Source: Bigelowiella natans CCMP2755
Taxonomy: Eukaryota > Cercozoa > Chlorarachniophyceae
Direction: 5' to 3'
DNA: 34,688 nt
Assembly: GCA_000320545.1 (NCBI GenBank)
Contig: ADNK01000514.1
Coordinates: forward strand, 1 to 34,688
Shown: positions 21,701 through 33,608 of the stretch, in pieces
How positions within the stretch are numbered: position 1 is the first letter of the stretch
Layout of the letters: every line of letters begins with the position of its first letter
Made by a program: the position numbers and the translations under genes
Notes under the pieces: model-generated
The model's input: only the letters and a program-made list of their open reading frames with translations
Databases searched by the model: none
What the model was told of the DNA's origin: nothing

Positions 21701-22866
21701 CTATGGATGAACACCTAGGCCGACTTGCCGCACACAAGAATCGATGGCGCCGATGGCATTAACAACAGCTGTATCCGCTCCCTCCTTCTGCCAGTATGTC
21801 TTTGCGCTGAAATATTTCGAAAATCAATGGTAGCAACAAGGGTACGAAATGGTATTAGCCACCACCCGAATTTTCCTGATACTCGTCCCCAGTAATTTCT
21901 TGGAACTTGTAGGTCAATCTGAAATTTTCTCAACGTTAATGCATGATATATGCACACACACAAACACCCCCACACACATACATATGAATACATGTAGAGC
22001 GGTAAGTTCTGTGGATGAAACATATTGAACAAGATTACATTCTCGCCAACGTTGAAGTTAAGGAGGTTCCCTAAGAATAAAAAAGGATTACCCATTGTCA
22101 TATTAGTATTGAGGATATATCTTCATGCTACCTGACAGCTCAGGATCGGCAACAAGTACCACCTATATTTACAAATTTATTGTGATAATCCAGGAGAAAC
22201 GAACGGAGGACGTTACCGTGTCAGGATCTACGCCCCAGTAATCTGCAATTGCTAACCCTGGAGTATCAGGGTAGGTTTGGCATAGGACCCTACGAAATCA
22301 AATATTAGTAGAATTTCGGTATTCTTATGCTTTTAGTGCACCTAAGTTTCAGCCCTGTGTCCTTCTCCAACGTCACTATCATATTCTTCACCCTGGAAAA
22401 ATAGAAAATGTGATGCTCAATTTAGCGAAGGGATCTAAAGAGGATACAGTTTCTCCTGGGACTTGCTTAGCATGCCAGTTACGTCAATCAGTGGCGTCAC
22501 TTCACCCTTTTAAAAATAATTGAATTAAGTGATAAGAATATATTCAGAATACTTCAAAATAATCTGCTGACAACGTAAAGACTCCTTTGACACCTTTGGC
22601 AGGAGGTCAGGTCTATTAACGGGATCCCTTCTCTTAGCTGCGAGCGACGGTCGCGCTCCCAGAGATAATGTGCCAAGAGTTCCGGCTCCCATAACTGAGC
22701 GACGACTGCACAATTTTACTTTATGGTATTGTGCAGCTCTCTCGCCTTGAGCCATTACGCGAAGATGACCTCCACGTGTCCTTGCCGAAGAGAACGAGAG
22801 CGTAGATCGCGAATGAACCAGACTTGCCATGCATAAGAGAGCAAGATTGAAAAACATATCCTGCAT
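21701..22866 (-). CDS. Thylakoid-lumen TPM-domain protein (15-kDa lumenal protein family)
   Basis: Eight exons in minus-strand order: 22866-22594, 22506-22448, 22392-22342, 22289-22217, 22162-22132, 22070-22039, 21918-21866, 21806-21701. All phases agree (225 residues). The N-terminus is three-part: a signal peptide ([16 protein letters not shown]), a basic Ser/Arg/Gly-rich transit segment, and a lumen signal with twin arginine ([19 protein letters not shown], then ARPSLA). The mature part, from about residue 78, is a TPM domain close to the plant thylakoid lumenal 15-kDa protein: [66 protein letters not shown] and the final [12 protein letters not shown]. Related TPM proteins help photosystem II repair, but the role of this subgroup is not established. 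The leader shows that the host has a plastid surrounded by more than two membranes. Confidence 0.92.
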
Positions 22867-23375
22867 AACACATAAACTTGGTGAGTCAACCGTTTTGCTG
22901 CATCGAGTGACATTTTGTATGCAAACAATTACGTGGGATGGGGGAAGGCACGTAATTAGTGGTTCGATAAGTAAAGTATATCCAGAAATGAAACGCCTTC
23001 GAAAGTTTCGTGCGTCATCTTAATTCCAACAGAAAAACGAATAAATCGGCTAGGAGAAGCTTCGGACGGCAGAAAGGGCAAAGGCAATACGAAGACCCTT
23101 CATCGAACATCGAACTTCGTGCTTTTTTGATTCCGAGAAGATAATTTGACTAATTTGAATCGACTTGCTGCGCTTGTAAGATATATCTTTTCATCTGAAT
23201 CTATGAGATATCCCGGAGGATTTTCTTCGCATACTGAATATCTTGTTGTCGTAGAGTAATATTCTCAGAAGAATTCGCAAAAGATGAAACTACGAAGATA
23301 ACAGCTCTGTGAATTGCTCAACCGATAGTTGGGTTATGAAGTTATGCTCCATTTGACCCGCACAACTCAAAATCA
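22867..23375. promoter_or_regulatory. Divergent promoter region (TPM protein / GCNA)
   Basis: About 510 bp between two outward-facing start codons. No ORF of note and no clear core promoter motif are seen. It should carry both promoters and 5' UTRs. Confidence 0.5.
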
Positions 23376-26300
23376 ATGAAGGTAACCCGGTTTGTTTAAA
23401 ATGAAGAAGGAAGATGGTATCCTAAGGAATGTTTTTTCTTACGGGAAAACAGATCGATAGCCTCGTGAGGAAACGGGTAACTTTTGTCGTCGACAACTTC
23501 CGCTATGAAGCAGAAGTCCTCGACGTTAAAGATTCCGAGAATCCAGAAGTAAAACTCTTTTACATAAGGTAAATTCATATCCACCACAATCATCTACAAT
23601 TTCTTAGATGGTGATGTTGCAGACGCCAAGACGAGGATGATGAGACGGAATGGTTAGGAATAAATCTGGATTCAAAAATGTTTAGCGATGAATATGGTCA
23701 CTTATTTTCATTCGAAGTTATTTCCGGGGAAAGAGCTAAACCTCAAGATTTTGATGGAGAGAAATACGACGAAGAAAACTCCATTGAACATATTTGTGAT
23801 GCTTTCGGAAAGAAACTTACTGGGCGTGATGGCTGGCTTCCATCAGTACGCGTATCACCCAAGCCACCTCAACGATTAGGAGTAAAAGGAAGCACAAAAA
23901 CAAAAGAACTCGGTCAATGTGAACGGAAGAAAGATAACTCAAGCTCCAATTTGTTCACAAAACTAAGGGAAAGTGATGGATGGATGAAGTCTGCTAACTA
24001 TCGCGAAGACGAATTCGAAGATGACATGGATGATGTAGACGAAAACTCTCACGAAATGAATTCAGTAAGCTGGAATCAAATAGTTGCTGAGTGCGACAAC
24101 AGTGCTAAAGCTAAACGCAAGGAGAAAAGAAAATCTCAAAGAAAGAAGAATACTAACAAATTCGTGCCTCCAACATGTAATCCATCTACTTCAATGTCCA
24201 ATCCACCTCAACGATTAGAAGTAAAAGGAAGCACAAAAACAAAAGAACTCGGTCAATGTGAACGGAAGAAAGATAACTCAAGCTCCAATTTGTTCACAAA
24301 ACTAAGGGAAAGTGATGGATGGATGAAGTCTGCTAACTATCGCGAAGACGAATTCGAAGATGACATGGATGATGTAGACGAAAACTCTCACGAAATGAAT
24401 TCAGTAAGCTGGAATCAGATAGTTGCTGAGTGCGACAACAGTGCTAAAGCTAAACGCAAGGAGAAAAGAAAATCTCAAAGAAAGAAGAATACTAACAAAT
24501 TCGTGGCTCCTGCTCCTACATCAAGCAAGCAAAGGTTTCTCGAAGACAAGGCTACAGATGAAAAGCGGGTAACGAGGAGATCTAATGATGTTCGAAGCGA
24601 CATTGTTCAGCAATCCGAACAAATTGAACACGCATGTGATACTTCTGCCCAAGATCCTGCAAAGGTCAAAGCCGAGTTAAATTCAATCCCAGAAGTTCCG
24701 TGTGACATACGACGTCGATATAGCTCTGAGAAAGAAGAAGAGGGAAAACGTTCGGACATGTTTGCAAAACTAACGGAGAGCGACGGATGGATAAAGTCGG
24801 CTAGATCTCGTGAGGACGAATTCGAGGAAATGGATCATAATCAATGCGAAATGAACTCCATTCTTTGGAATAAGACTGTTTCACAGAGTGACTACGATTG
24901 CGAAGGACGACGTATCTCTAATATCGATCACCTCAAAGAAGGAGATGAAAAGGAGGTGAAGGATGAGTTCTCCCACATTGCTCGAGAAGGAGAGGCGCAG
25001 GTATTTGATGAAAGCGGTATTGATAAGGAAGAGGTTAAAACAAAAAATCTTGAAGACTTTAGTGGTGATCATTTAAATAAGATACACTCAAGGGAAGTCC
25101 GAAGATTCAAGATCCAAAGCGAAAAGGAAAATGAATATAAATCAGAAATCAATTCCTTTTCGCTTGATTTTGGAAAACTCACGATAGATTTGGACAACGG
25201 AGTAGCTGTATTTGGCGGAGGGAACAATCTAATAATTGAATCCTGTGCAGAAAAGAGTAAACTGCTTATTCCAGGAGATATTTCCGAGGAGGGAGAGTTC
25301 AGACATGAAGAAAACTCAGAGGCTAATGTAGTAGAGAACAGCCAAATTCAGGCTTGTAAAGAAGAGCAGTCTTTATTTGCAAGAGATAAAACAGAGATGG
25401 AGAGTCCAGATTCTTTACCCTTGGAAAGAGAAGATCCTCTGGAATGTGAGGGAGCTAAAGAGTTAAAGGATCCAAATTTGGAAGCACAGATTAGCAACAA
25501 TTATACTCAAGCGTATATGGGAAACCTAACACCTGTTATGGAAGACCTAAAAATAGAGCCTGGTTCTCGCGTTCGAATAGTTAAGGAAGGTAAACACCTA
25601 CATCAAGAAGGTACAATCACGAAGTTCCTTCGCAACAAGGGGAAATGGGGGATTCGTCTCGACATCACTGGCAAGAAGGTACAACATCAAATGTATCTGA
25701 ACAATTGTTCTCTTCCACAATTTAACTAATTTTGTAATTCTCCAAACAAGGTGGCATGCGAAGAAGAGGGTCTTGAATTACTTATTGAAAAAGGGCTGGA
25801 CGAGGTCAAAGAGAGAGATGATACTTCTAGGAAAGACGCTATATCTGAGCCACCTACGCCGAAAAAGCGCCTCTTTCCTGATCTAGATGGAAATGAAGAC
25901 AAATCGGTAAGACACATGATTGAGTTCTCATTCAATACTCTAAAGAACAATTTTAAACGATGATTTTAGGTTCACCAAAATCAGAGAGATGAAAATCAGG
26001 ACGCTGAAAATGCCATTTCTGGCAGTGACGAGGCAAATAGCAGTGCGATGATAAAACTTCATTCCCGCGGTCCACAACGTCGAAAGTTCGTAGTTGAATC
26101 CTCAGACGAAGAAGAAGATGAGAATAAAGAAGAAAAGGATAGTTTTCTCATCGAAAAACAATTACGCAATCGAAGATTCATCGTTGAATCCTCAGACAAA
26201 GAAGAAGATAAAGAAAAAGATAGTAGAACTCTCAACAAAAAACAAACACGAAGTCGAAGGTTTATCGTAGAATCCTCAGATGAAGAAGAAGATGAAGAAG

Positions 26301-28458
26301 AAAACGAACCCTTTCAAAAAAAAGAAGATGAATCCTTTGAGGAAGAATTAAATGAAGAAGAAGATGAAGAAGAAAACGAATCGTTCGAGGAAGAAGAAGA
26401 AAAAGACAAAGAAAAAGATAGTAGAACTCTCAACAAGAAACAAACACGAAGTCGAAGATTTATCGTAGAATCCTCAGATGAAGAAGAAGATGAAGAAGAA
26501 AACGAATCGTTCGAGGAAGAAGAAGAAGACAAAGAAAAAGATAGTAGAACTCTCAACAAGAAACAAACACGAAGTCGAAGGTTTATCGTAGAATCCTCAG
26601 ACGAAGAAGAAGATGATAAGGACAATACTGCCAAGGATGATAAGCAACAAGAAACTTTTTCTCGTAAACAATCTTCCAGATTTGGGAACAAAGACAAGTT
26701 CCTACTTTCTCCCGGTGGCGTGGCATTATCACCTGCACGTGTTGATTTTGGAGTGAGTCACAGTGGAGACGATGAGAACTGCAATGATACGACAATAGAG
26801 CAGTCATCACCAGAAGACAGTCGGGGTATTAACGAACATGCTATTTCTCTGAACCATAATATCAGCTGAAATTTATTGGTCGGTTGTCAGAATAAATTTC
26901 TAATATATCATATGTTACCTATTTCTTTAGAAAGCTTCGATCTTAAGAGTAAAGCCTCAGGTGGAAGGAGAAATGAAGAGAAGGATCCACGAAAGCTGCT
27001 CTTTGATGGTAAGAACAGTGGCAATAGTGCACCTTCCCCAATTAAAATTAACGCGCCTGAAATGTGTGGTGAAGCAAGAACCATGGAGATATTATAATAA
27101 TGAGAAAATTGACAACATGGCTGATGGGAGCGATAGTAAATCTGCTATTTTTTAACTCGCACCATGCAGCTTCTAAAGCATCGATATTTTTACAGTGGCA
27201 AAAATCAAGAAGGAACCACAGCTAGCTGGTGATGATGATGTTTTTGAAGTTCCAGTGGCTCCATTGATTAATCGCAGGCCGTTTCAGAAATTATCAGGTA
27301 CTTGCGCTACTGATAGAGTCTGAATCATTAGATAGTTCAGAAATGTATTTGAGCTAGCTACACTTGAATATTTGCTGGTTGCCAAAGGACACATGCATCG
27401 ATGTGTTTATCCTAAATTTGCGCTAGAGAAAGAGGGAAAGAAATAGGGACGGCGATGAAGAAATGTATGTTATCAATGGGTGTCTTATGTTGAACGCAAC
27501 TTAATCTACAGATTCAAGCCATAACTTTACAACACCTATACGACGTCGTGGACGTCCGAAAGTAGCCCCAACCCCCTGTATAACTCCTAAGCGTCCAGTA
27601 TTGACGATCGATCTCACCGCGTCGCCTTCCTCGGAAGTGGAAGATAAATTTCTCAATGGTATTGAGGGCAAAATGCGTTGTCTTACGCTGGACGAAGGAC
27701 ATGAGAAGGAAGAAAGCAGTGATTCAGCCTATGAAGGCGACGAAAACAAGAAACCTCTTCACAAATCAAAACCTATGCGTTGGAATCAATCGAACAAGCG
27801 ACTTACTAAGAGAAATCGAGAACAGCTGACTTCACATTACTTTTCGCATTTCAATTCTAAAATCTTCCAAGAGGAACTCCCGAACATACCAATAACTTGG
27901 AACAACAGACTCAACACTACAGGAGGATGCACTCGATTCACGAAGAATAGAGTTACCAAAAAGCATGAGGCTCAAATCGAGCTGGCAACTAAGGTTATCG
28001 ACACAGAAGAGAGGCTCAGACAAACTTTGTGCCACGAGATGTGCCATGCTGCCTGTTGGATTATCTCCAAAGTGGCAAAACCTCCTCACGGGAGACAATT
28101 TAAGGCGTGGGGCAGAGTCGCATCAAAAATATGTCCCGGAATCGTGGTTAATACCTGTCACAACTACCAAATAAACTACAGATTTCGTTGGAAATGCGAG
28201 AATCCATCTTGTGGAAACGAATTTGGACGTCATTCTGACTCCCTTGATGTTACGAAGAAAGTTTGTGGGAGATGTCGGGGTAGTTTGATAAAAATAGGCC
28301 GATTTAATAAGGATGGAACGCCGTATAAACCGAAAAAACCCAATAAATTTGCACTTTTTGTGAAGGAAAATATAAATAAAGTCAGAAGACAGAATCCAGG
28401 AACTCCACACAGAGACATCATGAAGCTTGTCGCAGCGAAGTACAGAGAATCCAAATAG
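23376..28458 (+). CDS. GCNA: GCNA/ACRC-like protein: disordered SIM-repeat region, SprT metalloprotease, zinc ribbon, HMG-like C-terminus
   Basis: Eight exons fit phase throughout: 23376-23381 (tiny, tentative), 23453-23568, 23623-25678, 25751-25906, 25970-26825, 26931-27008, 27196-27297, 27512-28458, giving 1438 residues. GCNA-type proteases remove DNA-protein crosslinks. The N-terminal half is acidic and repetitive with a 113-residue tandem duplication. An SH3/KOW-like stretch (GSRVRIVKEGKHL, then GTITKFLRNKGKWGIRL) ends exon 3. Exon 5 holds five copies of a motif such as RRFIVESSDEEED, hydrophobic residues beside acidic Ser-rich runs as in SUMO-interaction motifs. An AT-hook (RRRGRPK) follows. 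The SprT domain has the zinc protease site HEMCH at about 1298-1302 and the FKAWG motif with its third ligand region. The four-Cys ribbon reads CENPSCGNEF...CGRCRG. The C-terminus (NKFALFVKENINKVRRQNPG) matches the HMG-like end of animal GCNA. Confidence 0.93.
23864..24505 (+). repeat. 339-bp tandem duplication inside GCNA
   Basis: Blocks 23864-24166 and 24203-24505 are 303 bp each and differ at only two positions by eye (one Gly/Glu change, one silent). The period of 339 bp is 113 codons, so the frame is kept. Each unit encodes SNLFTKLRESDGWMKSA followed by an acidic stretch and a Lys/Arg-rich tail. A diverged third copy lies at about 24727-24890, and a fragment (KKLTGRDGW) near 23810 may be the ancestral first unit. 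Confidence 0.95.
26081..26625 (+). repeat. Tandem FIVESSDEEED repeats in GCNA
   Basis: Five in-frame copies of R-R/K-F-[IV]-V-E-S-S-D-[EK]-E-E-D, separated by acidic spacers and by the repeated NKKQTRSR linker. The hydrophobic FIV/FVV next to acidic and phosphorylatable Ser fits SUMO-interaction motifs. The open frame on the opposite strand (Ser-rich) is a shadow of this repeat. Confidence 0.85.
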
Positions 28459-29162
28459 AAAAAGTACACTGTATAGTAATTTATTTCACTTCAATGAACA
28501 AAATTCTTGATGTTTCATTTGGGTTGAAGATGAATTCATCAATGATTATATGTTTAATATTGCAGGCTCTGTCTTAATGCAAATGCTGTGTGTCGATTAA
28601 ATATTTCCTCGCACTATTAGATCTGGAGAAATACCTACTAGCTAGCTAGCTAGATCGACCGCATCGGCATGCGATTCCAGCAATATCGCATCGCATTACT
28701 GGTTGCGATTGTTGGCTAGCTGGCTAGCTGGCACGCACCATGCTAGCATGCAAATGTTACACAGCTAGAAAACTTTCGTGCTATTAGCGCTCGCTTCTCC
28801 TAGCCTGCTAGCCTGTCTGGCTGTCTGGCTAGCTAGCTAGACATACGTACTAGCATACTACTCGACTATCTAGATAGCTCTGGAGCTGCGTGGCTGCATG
28901 CAACGCACATACGCACCCTAGCTAGCTAGACACGGCTAGACGGCCTCTAGCTAGCTAGGCGCTATCTAGCTATGTCCAGATGTGCTGCGTCGCAACATCT
29001 AGATTAGAGAGCCTCTCTAGCATGATATAGGATGTGCGCTAGGCAACAAGTTTCTCAAGCTAAGCGATACTTCATTGCTAGGAATAAAAGCATCCAAATA
29101 TATTATACGCCGCTCACGAGGTGCTTATGTATAGACACATAGAGGCATAGCTAAGCATACAT

Positions 29163-29204
<42 letters not shown>

Positions 29205-29357
29205 TATATCATCTTCTGATTAAGCCTTATCGCGATACACTGCTTAAATGTGAATAAACAAGTTGTCGATGTATTACTGTGATGTCTCATAAAGGTCCAT
29301 TTTGTAGCGCCAACGTTGTCGTAATAATTATGAGCTTCATCACATTCATCGTCAACA
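28459..29357. repeat. Intergenic DNA with CTAG-palindrome cluster 2
   Basis: About 0.9 kb between the convergent GCNA and acidic-protein genes. From about 28640 to 29030 it is dominated by CTAGCTAG, TCTAGA and GGCTAGCTGG words, with one CATGCTAGCATG at 28739-28750. A (TA)n run follows at 29166-29200. No coding sequence is recognised. Confidence 0.75.
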
Positions 29358-30314
29358 TTATTTCCTTGTTTGTCGAGAGAATCGTCGACGCTGTTTCGAT
29401 GGACTGATATCCCTCTCCATATTTTGAGATTCAGGGACCATTTCTTTCTGATGTGTGCTTCGATCTCGTGGTGTCCGGTGAAAGCGCTGAGATATATGTA
29501 TTAATCCGCACCATGTTAAATATATTACTACATCCATATGAGCACAGAACTGTCAGTACCTGCTTTCTGCTTGGAATCCCTTCTTCATAATCTTCGTCCT
29601 CATCCTCATCCTCCAAATCCTCATCCTCCAATTCATCATCTTCATCATCGTCATCATAATCTTCCTCATCATCGATGTCGCTATCATCATCTTCAGAGCC
29701 CCTCTCCTTTCCCAGCACCGTCCCTCTTGAGATGGACGATTTGTTCACCGCAACAACGGAGTTTTTGGAGCTCCCCTGATTCGATTGAGGGGGGGGGGGC
29801 AGCTTGGGTTGGACTCGACATTGAGAACTTCCAAGACAAGAGTACCCATCTGGGCAGCAAAATCTGTAGCTACCGCACGTCGCTTAAGCGTACGGACAAA
29901 TGCTCTGACCACAGACTGTTCCTGAGTTAAATACCGATCATCATTGCGCACACACAGCAACGCATTGATAAGCGTGTAGGTCTGATGTATAAGCAATTTT
30001 TCCTTGAAATTTTAATTTTGTATTCTTGCTTGTTGATAGGGATAGATAGATAGATAGATAGATAGATGGATAAAGTTGATTGTTACAAGGAGTGAGTATG
30101 ACCGATAAAATTTAGTAAGTTGTTGATACTCAAGCACACTTCATTTTTAACCTTTCAGGGGTGTAAATGTTTTTCCTGTCACGGACGATACTTCAAGCAG
30201 AGAGATTGCAGAGCACACATCTCCCTCACAGAGGGTAGAGTTCTTTGACCCCCGCTCGTCTTTGTCAGACGCAGTAGCACAGGAGGTGACAAGTAGGATG
30301 CTAAGCAGCAACAT
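29358..30314 (-). CDS. Secreted acidic protein of unknown function, with one-base frame break
   Basis: Proposed exons in minus-strand order: 30314-30192, 30002-29560, 29486-29358 (TAA). The first exon starts with a clear signal peptide (MLLLSILLVTSCATA). The middle exon opens EKLLIHQTYTLINALL and reads well through DRYLTQEQSVVRAFVRTLKR and QMGTLVLEVLNVE; then, after an 11-C run (11 G at 29789-29799 on the plus strand), the frame ends unless one base is added or lost. With one more base the exon becomes 444 nt, phase 0 at both ends. It then continues into SSISRGTVLGKERGSEDDDS and an Asp/Glu-rich stretch of about 40 residues. The last exon is basic (RFHRTPRDRSTHQKEMV, ending RRRFSRQTRK). No family is recognised. 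The first intron donor could instead be ten bases further on. Confidence 0.6.
29789..29799. other. Poly-G/C run causing a frame break
   Basis: Eleven consecutive G on the plus strand lie inside the middle exon of the acidic-protein gene. Twelve would restore one frame across the exon and to the next splice site. A base-calling error in a homopolymer is the simplest explanation. Confidence 0.7.
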
Positions 30315-31955
30315 CGGCAGTCTGTCTCCCTTTTCTACTCCTTTTTATCCCTATGCCTTTGATTGTCTCGTAGGAGAGGCTGTTACCCTCCCCCTCGCCG
30401 CTCAGTGCGACAGAATTTTCAATTTAATTTTCGAATTCGTAAGCCGACTTTTTTAGGTAGAAAAATGTGGAAAATAAAAAAGCGGAAATCCTAGGAAATC
30501 CATTTGGAAAACCCATGAAACCTCACATTCTTGTGTGGAATGGCCTGCAAAGCCGCTGTGCTCAACTTGATTCGGGTGCGGTCGGCTCAAGCAAGTGTCT
30601 TGCAACACTTTGGAAATGTAGTTTTTCATCATTGTTTCATTGTTTCAAGCGCTGCTGGCAGGCGGATGTGAAACAAAACCTCGATTTCTTTGGTTGCTGT
30701 TGACCTTGATTGACGAGGACATGGATGAGTCAGCATGCTAGCATGCTAGCATGTCCCGTGATCCTTCCGAATCAAGCTTCACTCATTCGTTTTGGTGTTC
30801 ACTCACTCCATCTAGCTAGCTAGTCAGCACTCTGGCACCCACCACCTTCCTTTCTTGCTGGCTAGCCAACTAGCTGCAGCTTGGTGCAGGTTTCTTCGAT
30901 GCTAGGACAGTCAGCTAGTCAGGCTAGCAGGATTGAAACAAAAATGAATTCTGGAATTCCATTGTTGGTGTGCGTGCAGTCTTGCAGTCCTAGAGTCGAG
31001 CAGTGCTCGCATGCTGGCATGCTTGCTGGCATGCTAGCATGGCTAGATGGCCATGGCTGCTAGATGGCATCGTCACCAGCTAGCCAGCAAGTCAAGCTCT
31101 GCTGGTCTGGAAATACGGTGCTCGTTCTGGCATTCTAGCAGCATTGCTGGATTGCTTGTGTTGAGCTCATTGCTAGCTAGCTCGTTCTAGAGCTAGAGCT
31201 CCTCCAGCTAGCTAGCGCAGCTAGTAGACGACGCGAGTTCACTGTCTAGCTAGACATCTGTGCTAGCTGTGGCCAGTCTAGCAGTCAGCAGTGAGTCTAG
31301 CTAGCTAGGAGTGCTAGAGCTAGAGAGTTGCAAAGAGGCGACAAGCTTCTAGACTAGAAGAGCTTTATCTTGTTCTAGAGTTGCATTGTCTAGTTGTGCG
31401 TGCACACCTAGCTAGCTAGACACGCTAGCACGCCAGCTAGCCAGCATGCGCTCACGCTCGTTCCAGCTAGCTAGCCTGCTAGCCTGGCTAGCTGGCTAGC
31501 TGGCAGACAGAGCTAATGACTAGCTAGAGAGCTAACTAGCTAACGAGAACTACTAGCTCTAGAGCTAGCTAGAGAAGAAGGTGTCGTCTGCCTAGCTAGA
31601 CTAGTACACACAATGTACCAGAAGGAATGCGCATGCTGTAGTAAGCATCGCTAGATCGTGCTAGCTAGCTAGTCTAGCAGTGGCTGCCATGCTAGCATGC
31701 CAGCAGCCACGTTCCCTTAGTCCTCTTGCTCAAACACGTAGTGCTAGAGTGCAGGCAAGCACGTACAAAATGGGCTTCTATTCTAGCTAGCTAGCTAGCT
31801 AGTGCAACGTGCAAGTTGTTAGATGTGAACATGTCAGCGCATGTAGGTGCAATTCAGGCACTCGTTTGACGTGAAAACTTTAAATGTTGATCATTAGTAA
31901 GCAACAAGAATTGTGCGGACCATCTTGCACATCTCTCCGGCCGACACATCGAACT
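30315..31955. repeat. Intergenic DNA with large CTAG-palindrome cluster 3
   Basis: About 1.6 kb between the acidic-protein start and the formin stop. From about 30730 to 31815 nearly every line carries several GCTAGC/CTAGCTAG words, and CATGCTAGCATG occurs at 30734-30745, 30742-30753 (overlapping), 31030-31041 and 31688-31699. No gene is recognised. The open plus-strand frame ending at 30456 overlaps the signal-peptide exon and is rejected. Confidence 0.8.
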
Positions 31956-32567
31956 TCAATCCAATCGAAGTTTTTGCATTGGCGAGCCACAGTTCTTTGA
32001 AGAAATTATCCGTCTCTTTCTGTTGGAGCTACCGGCCTTCTCAGTCGACATCATCACTACGCGTGTGCCATTGGCGTTCTTTTTCCTCTTTATGCAAATA
32101 ACAGAGCTCTGGCGGCGACGTGCAGCCTGATGCAACAAAAGAATAGAGACAGGGAGGGAGAGGAGCCAGGTCACTTTTTTAGAAGAAAATCTCTTTGGTT
32201 ACTGCAATTATGTACACTGTAGTTCATTACGCGCATGCAAGAAGCAGGATGTGACTACACATTTATGTCTTACTAGATTCTGTTATCATCACCTGTTTCT
32301 TGAACTTTCGCTGATTTTCGATCTTGCGGAATTCTTGACGGAAGTCGGCGGAGAACTGCATCCAGACTCCGAATAGTGAGCGCCAACCTTGGAAGTAGTG
32401 AACAATACCGAAAAATTCACCAACCAACCAATAAAGCCAATGATTGTCACACGTTCGTTCTTCGCTAATTTCTTGTGGAGTTCCGGCATACTACATATCT
32501 AACAAAACTCCGACAATATGCACTAATACATGAGCATTAACATGAATTCGAGTAATCTATCACTAGG

Positions 32568-32629
<62 letters not shown>

Positions 32630-33568
32630 ATGAACATATACATATAATTATTTGCCATAATATTATCCATTGATTCAGATTGAAAAATACTTTCCGCGCT
32701 TCCTCCGTCCTGATCAAGGCCAAAATACTGCATTGTGCCAGCAAATTGTTCGAGTACTTCTTTGCGGCGTTGCGACACAGTCCTAAAAAATGTCATAAAA
32801 AAAAACATCAACAATCTCTCGAAATTAATTATATTCCATCATTTCAACCCCCCCACCCCCCCCCCCCCTCCCCCTCCTGATCTTCGTAGCTACCTCCATT
32901 GCCGTTCTGCGGACTCGTAAAACTTCCGAGCCTAGTAGGACCAGCAATTACACGATTAACAATCAATCAACCGTTGTAGAAAGACGAGTTCAATATCAAA
33001 GGCGGCTTGGTGCAAACATGTCTCCATCCCCCCTTCTCTCTTTTCGTCCTGTGCAGCTGCTGCTGCTGCTGCTGCTGCTGCTTATGATGGATGATGATAA
33101 ACACGCATGATATAGTACCCACCTCCTTGGGAGGAGATGTGAACATTCGGAGGCATTCCTTAAGAAAACCAAGGTTTGAGCTCAGGAAGGCGCAGTCTAC
33201 TCGCAGTCCTTCTGGATCTACCCTGATGATGGCTGGCTAGTTAGTTTCGCAGCAGCAGCAGCAGCAACACTAGTAGTTGTAGTAGTAGTAGTTGTAGTAG
33301 ATGTAGGAGGAGAGGAGGAGGATGAGCAGAAGAAGCAGGAAGAGACACAAATTGCCCGAGTTTTCCTGTGCTTCTTCATACGTGTACACGGCTTCTTCTT
33401 CTTCTTCTTCTTCTTCTTCTTCTTCTTCTCTCTTCTTCTAAAATAGACGTTCATGGTTCTTTGGACTTTTTATGGCTACCATCCTCCTCCTCCTCCTCCT
33501 CCTCCTCCTCCTCATCATCATCGATAACTCTTCCTCCTCCTCGTTGCCATCACCGCCATCAACATTGG

Positions 33569-33608
<40 letters not shown>

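Noticed and set aside
23376-23381. Alternative GCNA start at the ATG at 23678
   Set aside because: It would discard two upstream exons that join in perfect phase (23453-23568 and 23623 onward); the tiny Met-Lys exon is preferred but tentative.
26314-26697. Minus-strand Ser-rich ORF inside GCNA
   Set aside because: Shadow of the acidic GAA/GAT repeats of GCNA exon 5.
30262-30456. Plus-strand ORF over the acidic-protein signal-peptide exon
   Set aside because: No domain or splice support. The opposite strand carries a clear signal peptide with phase-consistent downstream exons.
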